A stretch of 64,000 bases of DNA from Kineosporiaceae bacterium (GTDB lineage Bacteria > Actinomycetota > Actinomycetes > Actinomycetales > Kineosporiaceae), in assembly GCA_016713225.1 (NCBI GenBank), contig JADJPO010000001.1:434001-498000 (forward strand), read 5' to 3'. Positions 44,335 through 52,527 of this stretch are shown here, piece by piece; positions within the stretch are counted from its first letter, which is position 1, and each line of letters begins with the position of its first letter. The position numbers and the translations under genes were made by a program. The notes under the pieces were generated by a model, which was not told the DNA's origin, did no database searches, and saw only the letters and a list, made by a program, of their open reading frames with translations.

Positions 44335-44350
44335 ACTGGTCTAGTCCAAT
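44335..44350. promoter_or_regulatory. dre-like GntR operator 2
   Basis: ACTGGTCTAGTCCAAT, with the full ACTGGTCTAG half intact. It is related to operator 1 in inverted orientation, 50 bases away, and is 74 bases upstream of the importer's first gene. Confidence 0.75.
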
Positions 44351-44423
44351 CGAGTGGTGCTCTCGACCTGCGTCGGTCGGGGGGCCACCCGGTCTCGTCA
44401 TCCTCGGGAGGAGAGCGCATCTC

Positions 44424-45707
44424 ATGAAGCTCCGTTACGTACTGGTCCTGGGCGTGGTTGCTGCCCTGACGGCAGCGTGTGGATCATCGAGTGAGTCGAC
44501 GGGCGGCTCGGGGGCGGTCGCCTCGCCGAGCGCCGACGCGTCCGGCACGCTGAAGGTGTGGCTGATGGACGGAAGCCAGCCGCAGACCGTGGTCGATGCC
44601 GTGAACGCCGAGTTCAAGACCGCCTACCCCAAGGTCACGGTGTCGGTGGAGCTGCAGAAGTGGGACGGCATCCAGGACAAGCTGACCACCTCGCTGGGGT
44701 CGGCCACGACGCCGGACGTGGTCGAGATCGGCAACACCCTGACCGCCAAGTTCGCCGATGCCGGGCTGCTCGCCGATCTGACGGGCAATGCCGCCGGCCT
44801 GGGTGAGGCGAGCTGGCTGCCCGGGTTGAAGGCGTCCGGCGAACTGGAGGGCAAGCGCTACGGCATCCCGTACTACGGCGGCACACGTGCCGTGGTCTAC
44901 AACAAGGAGCAGTTCACCAAGGCCGGTGTCACGGTGCCGACCTCGCTCGACGAGCTCGCTCAGGTGGCCGCCAAGCTGAAGGCGGCGAACTCGGCCACCC
45001 CCGGCTACTCGGCCTTCTACTTCCCGGGCAAGTACTGGTACGGCGCCCTGCCCTTCGTCTGGGCACACGGTGGTGACATCGCCGCCAAGGACGGTGATGC
45101 CTGGAAGGGAACGCTGGACAGTGCCGAGTCCCAGGCCGGTCTGACGGCGTTGAAGACCTTGGTCGACCAGTACTCCAGCGCTCCGAAGGACGGTGACGAG
45201 ACCAAGAACTCCGAGATCTTCAAGACCGGCAAGGTCGGCATGGTCATCGACTCCTGGTGGGCGCCCGGTGTCATCGCCAAGGAGGCCGGTTGGGCCGACA
45301 AGGTGGGAGCGTTCGCCGTGCCGGGTGTGAAGGCCGGCACGACGGCACCGGCCTTCTTCGGAGGTTCCGATCTGGGCGTCTCGGAGAAGAGCGCGAACAA
45401 GGCCCTGGCGGTCGAGTGGGCGAAGATCCTGACCTCGGAGAAGATCCAGACCCAGCTCGCCAAGGAGGGTGGCGTGATCCCGAACACCAAGGCGGCCTTC
45501 AGTGGGCACGCCGGCAACGCGTTGCTCGAGCCCTTCGACACGGCGGCGGAGAACTCCAAGTTCACGCCCGTCACCCCCACCTGGGGCAATGTCGAGAGCT
45601 CCTCGGTGCTGCAGGACATGCTCGTCAAGATCATGACCGGTAAGGCCACGGTGGCCGAGGCGACCAAGGAGGCCAGCGCAGCGATCACGACCAAGCTGGC
45701 CGGCTGA
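44424..45707 (+). CDS. ABC transporter substrate-binding lipoprotein (amino-sugar type)
   Basis: A 427-residue family-1 solute-binding lipoprotein. The signal peptide ends in the lipobox LTAAC with Cys19 as the lipidated residue. VWLMDGSQPQTVVDAVNAEF and the following N-domain resemble the DasA/NgcE-type binding proteins for chitobiose and GlcNAc. ATG 44424, with GGGAGGAG upstream, under dre-like operators. A strong hairpin after the stop probably lets this gene be expressed above the permeases. NagZ and MurQ downstream suggest that the ligand may be a muropeptide sugar rather than, or as well as, chitobiose. Confidence 0.88.
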   Translation: MKLRYVLVLGVVAALTAACGSSSESTGGSGAVASPSADASGTLKVWLMDGSQPQTVVDAVNAEFKTAYPKVTVSVELQKWDGIQDKLTTSLGSATTPDVVEIGNTLTAKFADAGLLADLTGNAAGLGEASWLPGLKASGELEGKRYGIPYYGGTRAVVYNKEQFTKAGVTVPTSLDELAQVAAKLKAANSATPGYSAFYFPGKYWYGALPFVWAHGGDIAAKDGDAWKGTLDSAESQAGLTALKTLVDQYSSAPKDGDETKNSEIFKTGKVGMVIDSWWAPGVIAKEAGWADKVGAFAVPGVKAGTTAPAFFGGSDLGVSEKSANKALAVEWAKILTSEKIQTQLAKEGGVIPNTKAAFSGHAGNALLEPFDTAAENSKFTPVTPTWGNVESSSVLQDMLVKIMTGKATVAEATKEASAAITTKLAG

Positions 45708-45717
45708 CGTACCCGTT

Positions 45718-45748
45718 GACCGGACGGCGCCGCGCGCGCCGTCCGGTC
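45718..45748 (+). terminator. strong hairpin between binding-protein and permease genes (attenuating terminator)
   Basis: Perfect 13-base stem (GACCGGACGGCGC and its complement) with a 5-base loop, 10 bases after the binding-protein stop. No U-tract. Such hairpins often protect or partly end the transcript so that binding protein is made in excess of the membrane subunits. Confidence 0.7.
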
Positions 45749-45777
45749 GACGACCGTCCTCCCCCTGAGGAGTTGCG

Positions 45778-46770
45778 ATGAGCGCTGACCCACCTGGCAC
45801 GGACGACGTCTCGATCGGGACGGCATCCCGGTCGACGGCGGCCCCGGTCGACCCGGTGCCCGATGCGGCTCGGGTTGCGCGAGAGCGGGTTCGGCCGCTG
45901 CCCTATCTGATGCTGGCGCCCGCCACGGTGCTGCTGGTCGTCGTCCTCGGGTACCCGATCGTGCGCATGATCAGCCTGTCACTGCAACGAGCCAAGCTGC
46001 GCGACCTCAACCGGGGCACCACCGCCTGGAACGCCGGCAAGAACTACCGCACCATCCTCACCGACCCCTACCTGTGGACGGTCACCCTGCGCACCGTGGT
46101 CTTCGCGGCGGTGTGCGTGATCACCACTCTGGTGGCCGGATTGGCGATCGCCCTGCTGCTGCAACGCCTCGGTCGTGCGATGCGCCTCGTGCTGTCGGTG
46201 GGCCTGCTGATGGCCTGGGCCACGCCGGCACTGACCGCCACCCAGGTGTGGCAGTGGCTCTTCGACACCCAGTTCGGTGTCGTCAACTGGGCGCTGACCA
46301 GTCTGGGGCTCGAGGGATTCCGCAACTACTCCTGGCTCGCCTCACCGGTCTCTCTGCTCGCTGTGGCCGCGGTCATCGTGGTGTGGGGGGCGATCCCCTT
46401 CGTCTGCCTGACCCTGTTCGCCGGGCTCACCCAGATCCCCGGTGAGATCTTCGAGGCCGCTGAACTCGACGGTGCCCGAGGGCTGAAACTGTTGCGGCAG
46501 ATCACCCTTCCGCTGCTCGCCCCGATCATCACCATCCTGGTGGCGCTGTCGACCATCTGGGATTTCCGGGTGTTCACCCAGGTGTTCATCCTGCAGAAGG
46601 CCGGGGGTATCACGAGGGACACCGATCTACTCGGGATCTACGCCTATCGCACCTCCTTCGCGGCCAACGACTTCGGCGCCGGATCGGCGATCGGCGTCCT
46701 GATGGTGGTGCTGCTGCTGGGGTTCAGCGTGTTCTATGTCCGGCGCATGCTCGAGGAGGTGGAGGCATGA
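45778..46770 (+). CDS. ABC transporter permease (amino-sugar importer, DasB-like)
   Basis: A 330-residue inner-membrane permease with six helices after a ~40-residue cytoplasmic N-terminus. The EAA loop that contacts the ATPase is EAAELDGARGLKLLRQITLPLL near residues 230-250. ATG 45778 with GAGGAG at about 6 bases. It overlaps the next permease gene by 4 bases. Confidence 0.92.
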   Translation: MSADPPGTDDVSIGTASRSTAAPVDPVPDAARVARERVRPLPYLMLAPATVLLVVVLGYPIVRMISLSLQRAKLRDLNRGTTAWNAGKNYRTILTDPYLWTVTLRTVVFAAVCVITTLVAGLAIALLLQRLGRAMRLVLSVGLLMAWATPALTATQVWQWLFDTQFGVVNWALTSLGLEGFRNYSWLASPVSLLAVAAVIVVWGAIPFVCLTLFAGLTQIPGEIFEAAELDGARGLKLLRQITLPLLAPIITILVALSTIWDFRVFTQVFILQKAGGITRDTDLLGIYAYRTSFAANDFGAGSAIGVLMVVLLLGFSVFYVRRMLEEVEA

Positions 46771-47609
46771 GCGGCGCTCGCGCCCGGCGCTCGCGCCGAC
46801 GGGTCGACAACCTGGCGGCGCTGATGGTGTTCGTCGTCATGGTGTTCCCGGTGTACTGGATGGTGGCCACGGCCCTCAAGCCGCGCGCCGACGTCTTCCT
46901 CGAGACACCGAAGATCATCCCGAACCCGATCACGTTCGAGCACTTCGCCCGAGTGCTGTCCGACGGGGGGTTCTGGGGCTACGCGCGCAACAGTCTGCTC
47001 GTCGTCCTGGTGGTCGTGGTGTTGTCGATGCTGACCGCGTTCCTCGCGGCCACGGCGCTGGCCCGGTTCCGGTTCCGCGGCCGGCGGGCCTACGTGGTGT
47101 TGATCCTGGCGGTCCAGATGGTGCCGTTCGAGGCGCTGTTGATCCCGCTGTTCGTGATGCTCTCGCGAGCCGGTCTGGTCGACCGGCTGGCCGGGGTGAT
47201 GCTGGCCTACCTGGCCTTCGTGCTGCCCTTCACGATCTGGACGTTGCGCGGCTTCGTGGCCAACGTGCCGGTCGAACTGGAGGAGGCCGCCCTGATCGAC
47301 GGGTGCAGCCGGTCGCAGTCGTTCCGGCTGGTGCTGTTCCCCCTGATCGCGCCAGGACTGGTTGCCACCAGCGTGTTCGCCTTCATTCAGGCCTGGAACG
47401 AGTTCATCCTGGCCAACGTGGTGCTGCAGTCCAAGGGGGTGCAGACGCTGCCGGTCTGGCTCGCCGGATACCAGAGCAGTTTCAAGGAGACCGACTGGAG
47501 CGGTCTGATGGCCGCCTCGACCCTGTTCGCCATCCCGGTCATCGTCTTCTTCATCCTGGTGCAGGGGCGGATGCAGTCGTCCACCGTCGCCGGCGGCGTG
47601 AAGGGCTGA
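46767..47609 (+). CDS. ABC transporter permease (amino-sugar importer, DasC-like)
   Basis: A 280-residue permease of the MalG type with six helices and the EAA loop EEAALIDGCSRSQSFRLVLFPLIAPG. It pairs with the preceding permease. No ATP-binding subunit is encoded in the cluster, so the importer must use a shared ATPase such as the MsiK of streptomycetes. ATGA overlap at 46767-46770. Confidence 0.92.
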   Translation: MSGARARRSRRRVDNLAALMVFVVMVFPVYWMVATALKPRADVFLETPKIIPNPITFEHFARVLSDGGFWGYARNSLLVVLVVVVLSMLTAFLAATALARFRFRGRRAYVVLILAVQMVPFEALLIPLFVMLSRAGLVDRLAGVMLAYLAFVLPFTIWTLRGFVANVPVELEEAALIDGCSRSQSFRLVLFPLIAPGLVATSVFAFIQAWNEFILANVVLQSKGVQTLPVWLAGYQSSFKETDWSGLMAASTLFAIPVIVFFILVQGRMQSSTVAGGVKG

Positions 47610-47613
47610 GCGC

Positions 47614-49143
47614 GTGAGGTCCGAACTCGACGAACTCCACGCGCTGGCCGACGCCGTTCTGCTGCCCAGTTTCGAGGGACCCACCCTCCCGGACCTGTGG
47701 TTCGAACGCCTCTCCTCGGGCCTGGGCGGGATCACGCTGTTCGCGACGAACGTGGGCACTCCCGAGCAGGTGCGCGAGCTGACCGCCCGGATCCACGAGG
47801 CGAATCCGGACGCGGTGATCGCCGTGGACGAAGAGGGTGGCGACGTCACCCGGCTGCAGTGGGCGCACGGATCGAGTTACCCGGGCAATCTCGCCCTGGG
47901 CCGGGTGAACGACGTCGGACTCACCAGGCAGCTGGGCGAGGCCATCGGCGCGGATCTGGCACGTGCCGGGATCGATCTGAACCTGGCGCCGTCCGTCGAC
48001 GTGAACTGCGAGCCCGACAACCCCGTGATCGGGGTGCGATCGTTCGGCGCCGACCCGGGCCAGGTCTCGGCCCACGCGGCGGCCTGGATCGCAGGGCACC
48101 AGGCCCGGGGCGTTGCCGCGTGCGCCAAGCACTTTCCGGGCCACGGGGCCACCACCACGGATTCACACCACGACCTGCCACGCCTCGAAGTCGAGCGCGA
48201 GGTACTCGAGCCACGCGAGCTGGCCCCGTTCCGGGCAGCCGTCGCGGCCGGCGTGCGCGCGGTGATGACGGCACACATCGTCGTGTCCGCGGTGGACGCC
48301 GCCGCCCCCGTCACCCTCAGCCGTCCAGCCCTGATCGGTCTGCTCCGAGGGGAGTTGGGCTTCGACGGGCTCATCGTCAGTGATGCCCTCGACATGGCGG
48401 CGATCGCGGCCACGTACGGCATGCCGCAGGGGGCAGTCCGCGCCCTGGCCGCCGGGGTCGATGCGTTGTGTCTGGGGCCCGGCGCGAGTCCGGCGCAGGT
48501 CGAGGGCGCCCGAACGGCCATCGTCGAGGCGCTGCGCGACGGCGTCCTGCCCGTGGTCAGGCTCGCCGAGGCGAGCCGGCGGCTGCGCGACCTCGCCCGA
48601 TGGTCGGCTCGGATGCGCCGGCCGTCGACCGGTCCGGACGAGGTGGCCGGCCTGGCCGCGGCCCGGCGGGCGATCACGGTGTCGGGCACGCCCGTGGGTC
48701 CGATGCCGGGGCCACCGCTCGTCGTGGAGCTGGACGGCCGGCCCAACATGGCTGCGGGAGAACGGCTCACCCGTGGCCTGGGGGACCTGCTGAGTGCGCT
48801 GCTGCCCGGCACGCTGGTGCGGCGTGTGGGGATCCACCAGGACGGTACCGACCTGGGTCACCACCTGCTGGCTGACGCCGCCGGACGAGCGTTGGTGATC
48901 GTCGTCCGCGAGCTCCATCGTGAGCCGAGGGTCGCGCGGGTGGTCGACGAGCTGAGGACGGCGCGGCCGGATGCCATCGTGGTCGAGACCGGATTCCCCG
49001 GACCGGATTCTCGCCACGATGCGGAACACCCTGATGCCGAACCGGGGTCGTTGACCTGGCGTGGTGCCCGGGTGTTCACCTTCGGCAGCGCCCCGGTCTG
49101 CCTCCGGGCGGCGGCCGAGGTGTTGGCGCAGAGAGGGCGATGA
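47614..49143 (+). CDS. nagZ: glycoside hydrolase family 3 beta-N-acetylhexosaminidase (NagZ-like)
   Basis: A 509-residue GH3 enzyme. The NagZ signature is complete: AKHFPGHGATTTDSHHDLP holds the lysine and histidines of the substrate site plus the catalytic Asp-His dyad of GH3 N-acetylglucosaminidases, and the nucleophile Asp is in VSDALDMAAI. A C-terminal domain follows the barrel. No signal peptide, so it acts on imported GlcNAc-anhydroMurNAc or GlcNAc-MurNAc. GTG 47614 is 5 bases after the permease stop; the stop overlaps the murQ start. Confidence 0.9.
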   Translation: MRSELDELHALADAVLLPSFEGPTLPDLWFERLSSGLGGITLFATNVGTPEQVRELTARIHEANPDAVIAVDEEGGDVTRLQWAHGSSYPGNLALGRVNDVGLTRQLGEAIGADLARAGIDLNLAPSVDVNCEPDNPVIGVRSFGADPGQVSAHAAAWIAGHQARGVAACAKHFPGHGATTTDSHHDLPRLEVEREVLEPRELAPFRAAVAAGVRAVMTAHIVVSAVDAAAPVTLSRPALIGLLRGELGFDGLIVSDALDMAAIAATYGMPQGAVRALAAGVDALCLGPGASPAQVEGARTAIVEALRDGVLPVVRLAEASRRLRDLARWSARMRRPSTGPDEVAGLAAARRAITVSGTPVGPMPGPPLVVELDGRPNMAAGERLTRGLGDLLSALLPGTLVRRVGIHQDGTDLGHHLLADAAGRALVIVVRELHREPRVARVVDELRTARPDAIVVETGFPGPDSRHDAEHPDAEPGSLTWRGARVFTFGSAPVCLRAAAEVLAQRGR

Positions 49144-50060
49144 CCGTGGCGATGACGGCGGCGATGACGGCGGATGGGGGCGGCACCGAGGATGACGACC
49201 CGAGCCGTCGTGAGCTCGATCTGCTGAGCACCGACGACCTGGTCGCCGTCGCGCTCGACGTCGAACTCCAGGTCGCCGACGCGGTTCGGGCCGCTCGCCG
49301 TGACATCGCCCGCGTGGCGGAGCTCGCCGTGGCGCGGCTCTCGGCCGGTGGCCGGATGATCTATGTCGGTGCCGGGACCGCGGGTCGTCTCGCCGCGCTG
49401 GACGCCACCGAACTGCCGCCCACCTTCGGGGTCCGCCCGGGCACGGTGATCGCCCTGGTCGCCGGGGGGCAGGCGGCGCTGCTCGATGCACGCGAAGGGG
49501 ACGAGGACGACGCCGACGCCGGCATCGAGGCCGTGGCGGCCGTCGGGACGTCACCGGGCGATCTGGTGATCGGGGTCTCGGCGAGCGGCCGGACCCCGTT
49601 CGTGGTGGCCGCGCTGGCCGAGGCCCGGCACCGCGGTGCCGCCACTGCGGCCCTGGTGAACAACCCGGGAACGGAGCTGGCTGCCGGTGCGGACCGGGCC
49701 ATCGAGCTGCTCACCGGTCCCGAACTCGTGGTCGGCTCCACCCGGCTCAAGGCGGGCACGGCTCAGAAGATGGCGCTGGACGTCATCTCGACCGCGGTGA
49801 TGATCCGGACCGGTCACACCTTCGGCAACCTCATGGTGGCCGCGCCGGCGGTGAACGCGAAGCTGGTGCGACGCGCCGTCCGGGGGGTGGCCCTGGCCTG
49901 CGGCGTCGAGCCGGCAGCGGCGCAGGACGCGCTGTCGGCCGCCGGCGGTTCGGGACCGCTGGCGATCGTCATGCTGCGCCGTGGGCTCGACGCGACCGCC
50001 GCCCGCGAGGCGCTGGACGCCGCCGGGGGCCGGGTCCGTGAGGCGTCGGCCGGTCGCTGA
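49140..50060 (+). CDS. murQ: N-acetylmuramic acid 6-phosphate etherase
   Basis: A 306-residue SIS-domain lyase that removes D-lactate from MurNAc-6-phosphate to give GlcNAc-6-phosphate. MIYVGAGTAGRLAALDATELPPTFG (with the catalytic Glu), SASGRTPFVVAAL and STRLKAGTAQKMALD are diagnostic. The first ~20 residues are poorly conserved, so a later in-frame ATG may be the true start. It overlaps nagZ by 4 bases. Together with the SIS deaminase it links cell-wall sugar to glycolysis; a MurNAc kinase and a GlcNAc-6-P deacetylase are not in the window. Confidence 0.93.
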   Translation: MTVAMTAAMTADGGGTEDDDPSRRELDLLSTDDLVAVALDVELQVADAVRAARRDIARVAELAVARLSAGGRMIYVGAGTAGRLAALDATELPPTFGVRPGTVIALVAGGQAALLDAREGDEDDADAGIEAVAAVGTSPGDLVIGVSASGRTPFVVAALAEARHRGAATAALVNNPGTELAAGADRAIELLTGPELVVGSTRLKAGTAQKMALDVISTAVMIRTGHTFGNLMVAAPAVNAKLVRRAVRGVALACGVEPAAAQDALSAAGGSGPLAIVMLRRGLDATAAREALDAAGGRVREASAGR

Positions 50061-50069
50061 CGTCTGCCG

Positions 50070-50273
50070 TCAGTGATCTCGGGGATCTCGGGGATCTCGG
50101 GCGTTGTCGAGTCGCTCGTGCAGCCGGGAGCGAACCTCGTCCGGTGTCACGGCGCGACGTTGCCGTTCGGAGCGCGCCAGCAGGGCCCCGGTGGCGGCCA
50201 CCCCGACCACGCCTGCCAGGCCCAGGCCCCGCAGCAGGCGCCGCACCAGTCGCGACCGTGCCGCGTCGTCCAT
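50070..50273 (-). CDS. small single-pass membrane protein, unknown function
   Basis: A 67-residue protein: a short basic N-terminus, one helix (LLRGLGLAGVVGVAATGALLA, residues ~13-33) and a charged tail ending in DPRDPRDH encoded by a 9-base repeat. ATG 50273 has an excellent AGGAGG 6 bases upstream, which is the main reason to call it. It sits between murQ (convergent) and the papain-like gene (divergent). Confidence 0.6.
   Translation of the reverse strand: MDDAARSRLVRRLLRGLGLAGVVGVAATGALLARSERQRRAVTPDEVRSRLHERLDNARDPRDPRDH
50075..50100. repeat. 9-bp triplicate repeat
   Basis: Three head-to-tail copies of GATCTCGGG at the 3' end of the small membrane-protein gene, which reads them as Asp-Pro-Arg. 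Confidence 0.7.
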
Positions 50274-50333
50274 CGCTGCCTCCTGGATCCGTGTGCCTGC
50301 TCGCTGCCGGGCGCACCCGGCAGACTGTGCGTC

Positions 50334-50951
50334 ATGTCCAGCTCGATCGACCTCGATCAGGCCGTCGAGGTCACCCGCACCGGTGACCTCTGGCTGTTCC
50401 GCGGCCCCAGTCTCGCCGACCGCGCGATCCAGACTCTCACCAACGCCCCGGTGAACCACGTCGGCATGGCCGTGGTCCTCGAGGACCTGCCGCCGCTCAT
50501 GTGGCACGCCGAACTCGGTCAGTCACTGACCGATGTCTGGACCGGGGACAAGCACCGCGGCGTCCAGCTGCACGATCTGCGCGAGGCCGTGGTGCAGTGG
50601 GTGACCCGCTACGAGCAGCGTCCCTGGATGCGCCAGCTCGACACCACCATCACCGCGGCCATGGAGGACCAGTTGCTGCGCGAGATCGCGCGGGCCGACG
50701 GCCTGCCGTTCCCGCGGACCGCCGCGCTGGCGGGCCGCTGGTTGCGCGGCCGGGTGCGCCGGCACGCCCCGATCGGGGTGACCTACTGCGCCGAGGTGGT
50801 GGCCCGCGCCTATCAGGTCATGGGCCTGCTGGACGGCGCGCGCCCGGCCAATGCGTTCGACCCGGGAACGTTCTGGTCGGGCGACGACCTGGATCTGCTC
50901 GGCGGTGCCCGTCTCGGGGAGGAGATCGCCGTCCGGGTGCCGCGCGGCTGA
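50334..50951 (+). CDS. permuted papain-like (YiiX/NlpC-type) protein
   Basis: A 205-residue protein that I read as a permuted NlpC/P60 or YiiX-like cysteine hydrolase. GDLWLFRGPSLADRAIQTLTNAPVNHVGMAV carries the histidine and GVTYCAEVVARAYQVMGLL the cysteine; in permuted papains the His precedes the Cys, as here. No signal peptide is evident. Possible roles are amide or thioester hydrolysis of lipid or peptidoglycan; nothing fixes the substrate. ATG 50334. Confidence 0.65.
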   Translation: MSSSIDLDQAVEVTRTGDLWLFRGPSLADRAIQTLTNAPVNHVGMAVVLEDLPPLMWHAELGQSLTDVWTGDKHRGVQLHDLREAVVQWVTRYEQRPWMRQLDTTITAAMEDQLLREIARADGLPFPRTAALAGRWLRGRVRRHAPIGVTYCAEVVARAYQVMGLLDGARPANAFDPGTFWSGDDLDLLGGARLGEEIAVRVPRG

Positions 50952-51020
50952 GCACGCGAGGAATGAGAAGTTCGTGGCTCAATGAAGTGTTAAGTCGGCG
51001 GTATCCAGGCATTCAGCCAT

Positions 51021-51049
51021 TCAAATTCAGCCGAACTCCTGACTAGTGT
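51021..51049 (+). promoter_or_regulatory. promoter of the GH6 cellulase gene
   Basis: TTCAAA (51021-51026), a 17-base spacer, and TAGTGT (51044-51049) in an AT-rich patch rare for this window. Eight bases later is GTG 51058, giving a leaderless or nearly leaderless start. Confidence 0.55.
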
Positions 51050-51057
51050 TCTGGACC

Positions 51058-52404
51058 GTGAGCCTTCGGACCAACATCAAGATCACTGCTACGGGGGCGG
51101 CAGTCGTCATGGTGTGTGGCGGTGTCGCCCTCACGGCGGCGCCCGTCGGCCCCAACTCCGATGACCGCATCGTGACCACTCTGGCGAAGGCCGGGCACGA
51201 GCGTCAGGCTCAGGCTCCCGCGGCGCGGCGCCGTCCGCCGACCGGTTCGAGTACCACGGCCGCCCGGGGTCGCGCGGGCAAGCGTCCCGTTGCGCCGTCG
51301 AGTCCCGCCGCCGCCCCGACCATGGCCCCTGCTGTCCCCGCAGCGCCCGCAGCGCCCGCAGCGCCGGGTGCTGCCGCTCCTGTCGCGCCGCAGCCGGGCG
51401 TGGCCGGTGACCCCACCTCGGCCACCACGACGGTGGTGCCGCTGGCCCCGACGACGACCACCACCAAGGCGGTGCCGTCGTCCACGCCTCCCACGGTCAC
51501 CACGACCACGAAGAGCGCCGCGCCCACGACGCCGACCACGAGCGCCGCACCGAAGGTGCCGGCCGTGCCCGCCTCGGGTCTCTACGTCAGCCCGAACATC
51601 CAGGAGGTCATCCTCGGGTCGACCTCGAATGCGGCCGAGCTGGCGCTGCTGCACAAGATCGCCGACCGCCCGATCGCCACCTGGCTCTCCGGCGGTTCGT
51701 ACAACCTGACCATGGCCAAGACGGTCAGCACCCGGGCGACCGCGCAGGGCGAGCTCGCCGTCTTCGTGATCTACAACATCCCCGACCGGGACTGTGGTGG
51801 GTACTCGGCCGGCGGCACGACGTCGAGTGAGTACCTCGCCTGGGTGACCTCGGTGAAGAACGCCATCGTCGGCAAGGCGATGATCGTGCTCGAGCCGGAC
51901 GCCGCGGTCGACGCGGCTCGATGTGCCGACCCCGCGGGGCGCCTGAAGCTGCTCCACGATGCCGGCAACATCTTCCAGCAGGCCGGTCACCGCGTGTACC
52001 TGGACGCCGGGCACCCGGCCTGGAAGACCCCGGCGCAGGCGGCCGCGATCCTGAAGAGCGTCGGGATGGACGCCTTCGATGGCATCGCGCTGAACGTGAG
52101 CAACTTCGCCGCCACGTCCTCGGTGTCCACCTATGCGGCGGCGATCTCCACGGCGTACGGTTCGTCGCTGCACTACGTGGTCGACACCTCGCGCAACGGC
52201 AACGGGGCGGCTGCCGGCAGCGCGTGGTGCAACCCGAGTGGCCGAGCCCTCGGTGAACCGCCCCGGCTGGGCACCAGCGGCACCCTCGATGCCCTGCTCT
52301 GGGTCAAGGTGCCCGGCGACACCGACGGTGCCTGCAACGGCGGTCCGGCGTCCGGCTTCTGGAAGGACTACGCACTGGGCCTGGTGCGCAACGCCGCCTG
52401 GTGA
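51058..52404 (+). CDS. secreted glycoside hydrolase family 6 (endoglucanase/cellobiohydrolase)
   Basis: A 448-residue secreted enzyme. A signal peptide (ITATGAAVVMVCGGVALTAAP) is followed by a ~120-residue Pro/Ala/Thr-rich linker and a GH6 catalytic domain from about residue 172. Active-site features: AVFVIYNIPDRDCGGYSAGG with the catalytic Asp, IVLEPDAAV with the acid Asp, and LWVKVPGDTDGAC near the C-terminus. It hydrolyses beta-1,4-glucan with inversion. No carbohydrate-binding module is seen, so the long linker joins the catalytic domain to nothing but the processed N-terminus. GTG 51058 preferred because of the promoter; GTG 51046 is the alternative. Confidence 0.88.
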   Translation: MSLRTNIKITATGAAVVMVCGGVALTAAPVGPNSDDRIVTTLAKAGHERQAQAPAARRRPPTGSSTTAARGRAGKRPVAPSSPAAAPTMAPAVPAAPAAPAAPGAAAPVAPQPGVAGDPTSATTTVVPLAPTTTTTKAVPSSTPPTVTTTTKSAAPTTPTTSAAPKVPAVPASGLYVSPNIQEVILGSTSNAAELALLHKIADRPIATWLSGGSYNLTMAKTVSTRATAQGELAVFVIYNIPDRDCGGYSAGGTTSSEYLAWVTSVKNAIVGKAMIVLEPDAAVDAARCADPAGRLKLLHDAGNIFQQAGHRVYLDAGHPAWKTPAQAAAILKSVGMDAFDGIALNVSNFAATSSVSTYAAAISTAYGSSLHYVVDTSRNGNGAAAGSAWCNPSGRALGEPPRLGTSGTLDALLWVKVPGDTDGACNGGPASGFWKDYALGLVRNAAW

Positions 52405-52425
52405 CCTGCTCTCGCGCCGAGCTCC

Positions 52426-52476
52426 CCGTCGTGCAGAGATCACCGTCTCGCAGAGATCACCGTCGTGCAGGGTCAT
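52426..52476. repeat. three 17-bp tandem repeats
   Basis: Units CCGTCGTGCAGAGATCA, CCGTCTCGCAGAGATCA and CCGTCGTGCAGGGTCAT at 52426, 52443 and 52460 follow the GH6 stop. The third forms the left arm of the adjacent hairpin. Confidence 0.75.
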
Positions 52477-52512
52477 TCCCCCGTGGCGAGGGGGAACCAC
52501 CCTGCACGACGG
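52460..52512. terminator. large hairpin between convergent genes, bidirectional terminator
   Basis: Outer arms of 14 bases (52460-52473 with 52499-52512) and an inner stem TTCCCCC/GGGGGAA (52476-52482 with 52490-52496) closing a 7-base loop. It lies between the GH6 gene and the convergent acyl-CoA dehydrogenase, whose stop is at 52528. Confidence 0.75.
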
Positions 52513-52527
52513 CGATCACGAGGCGAT

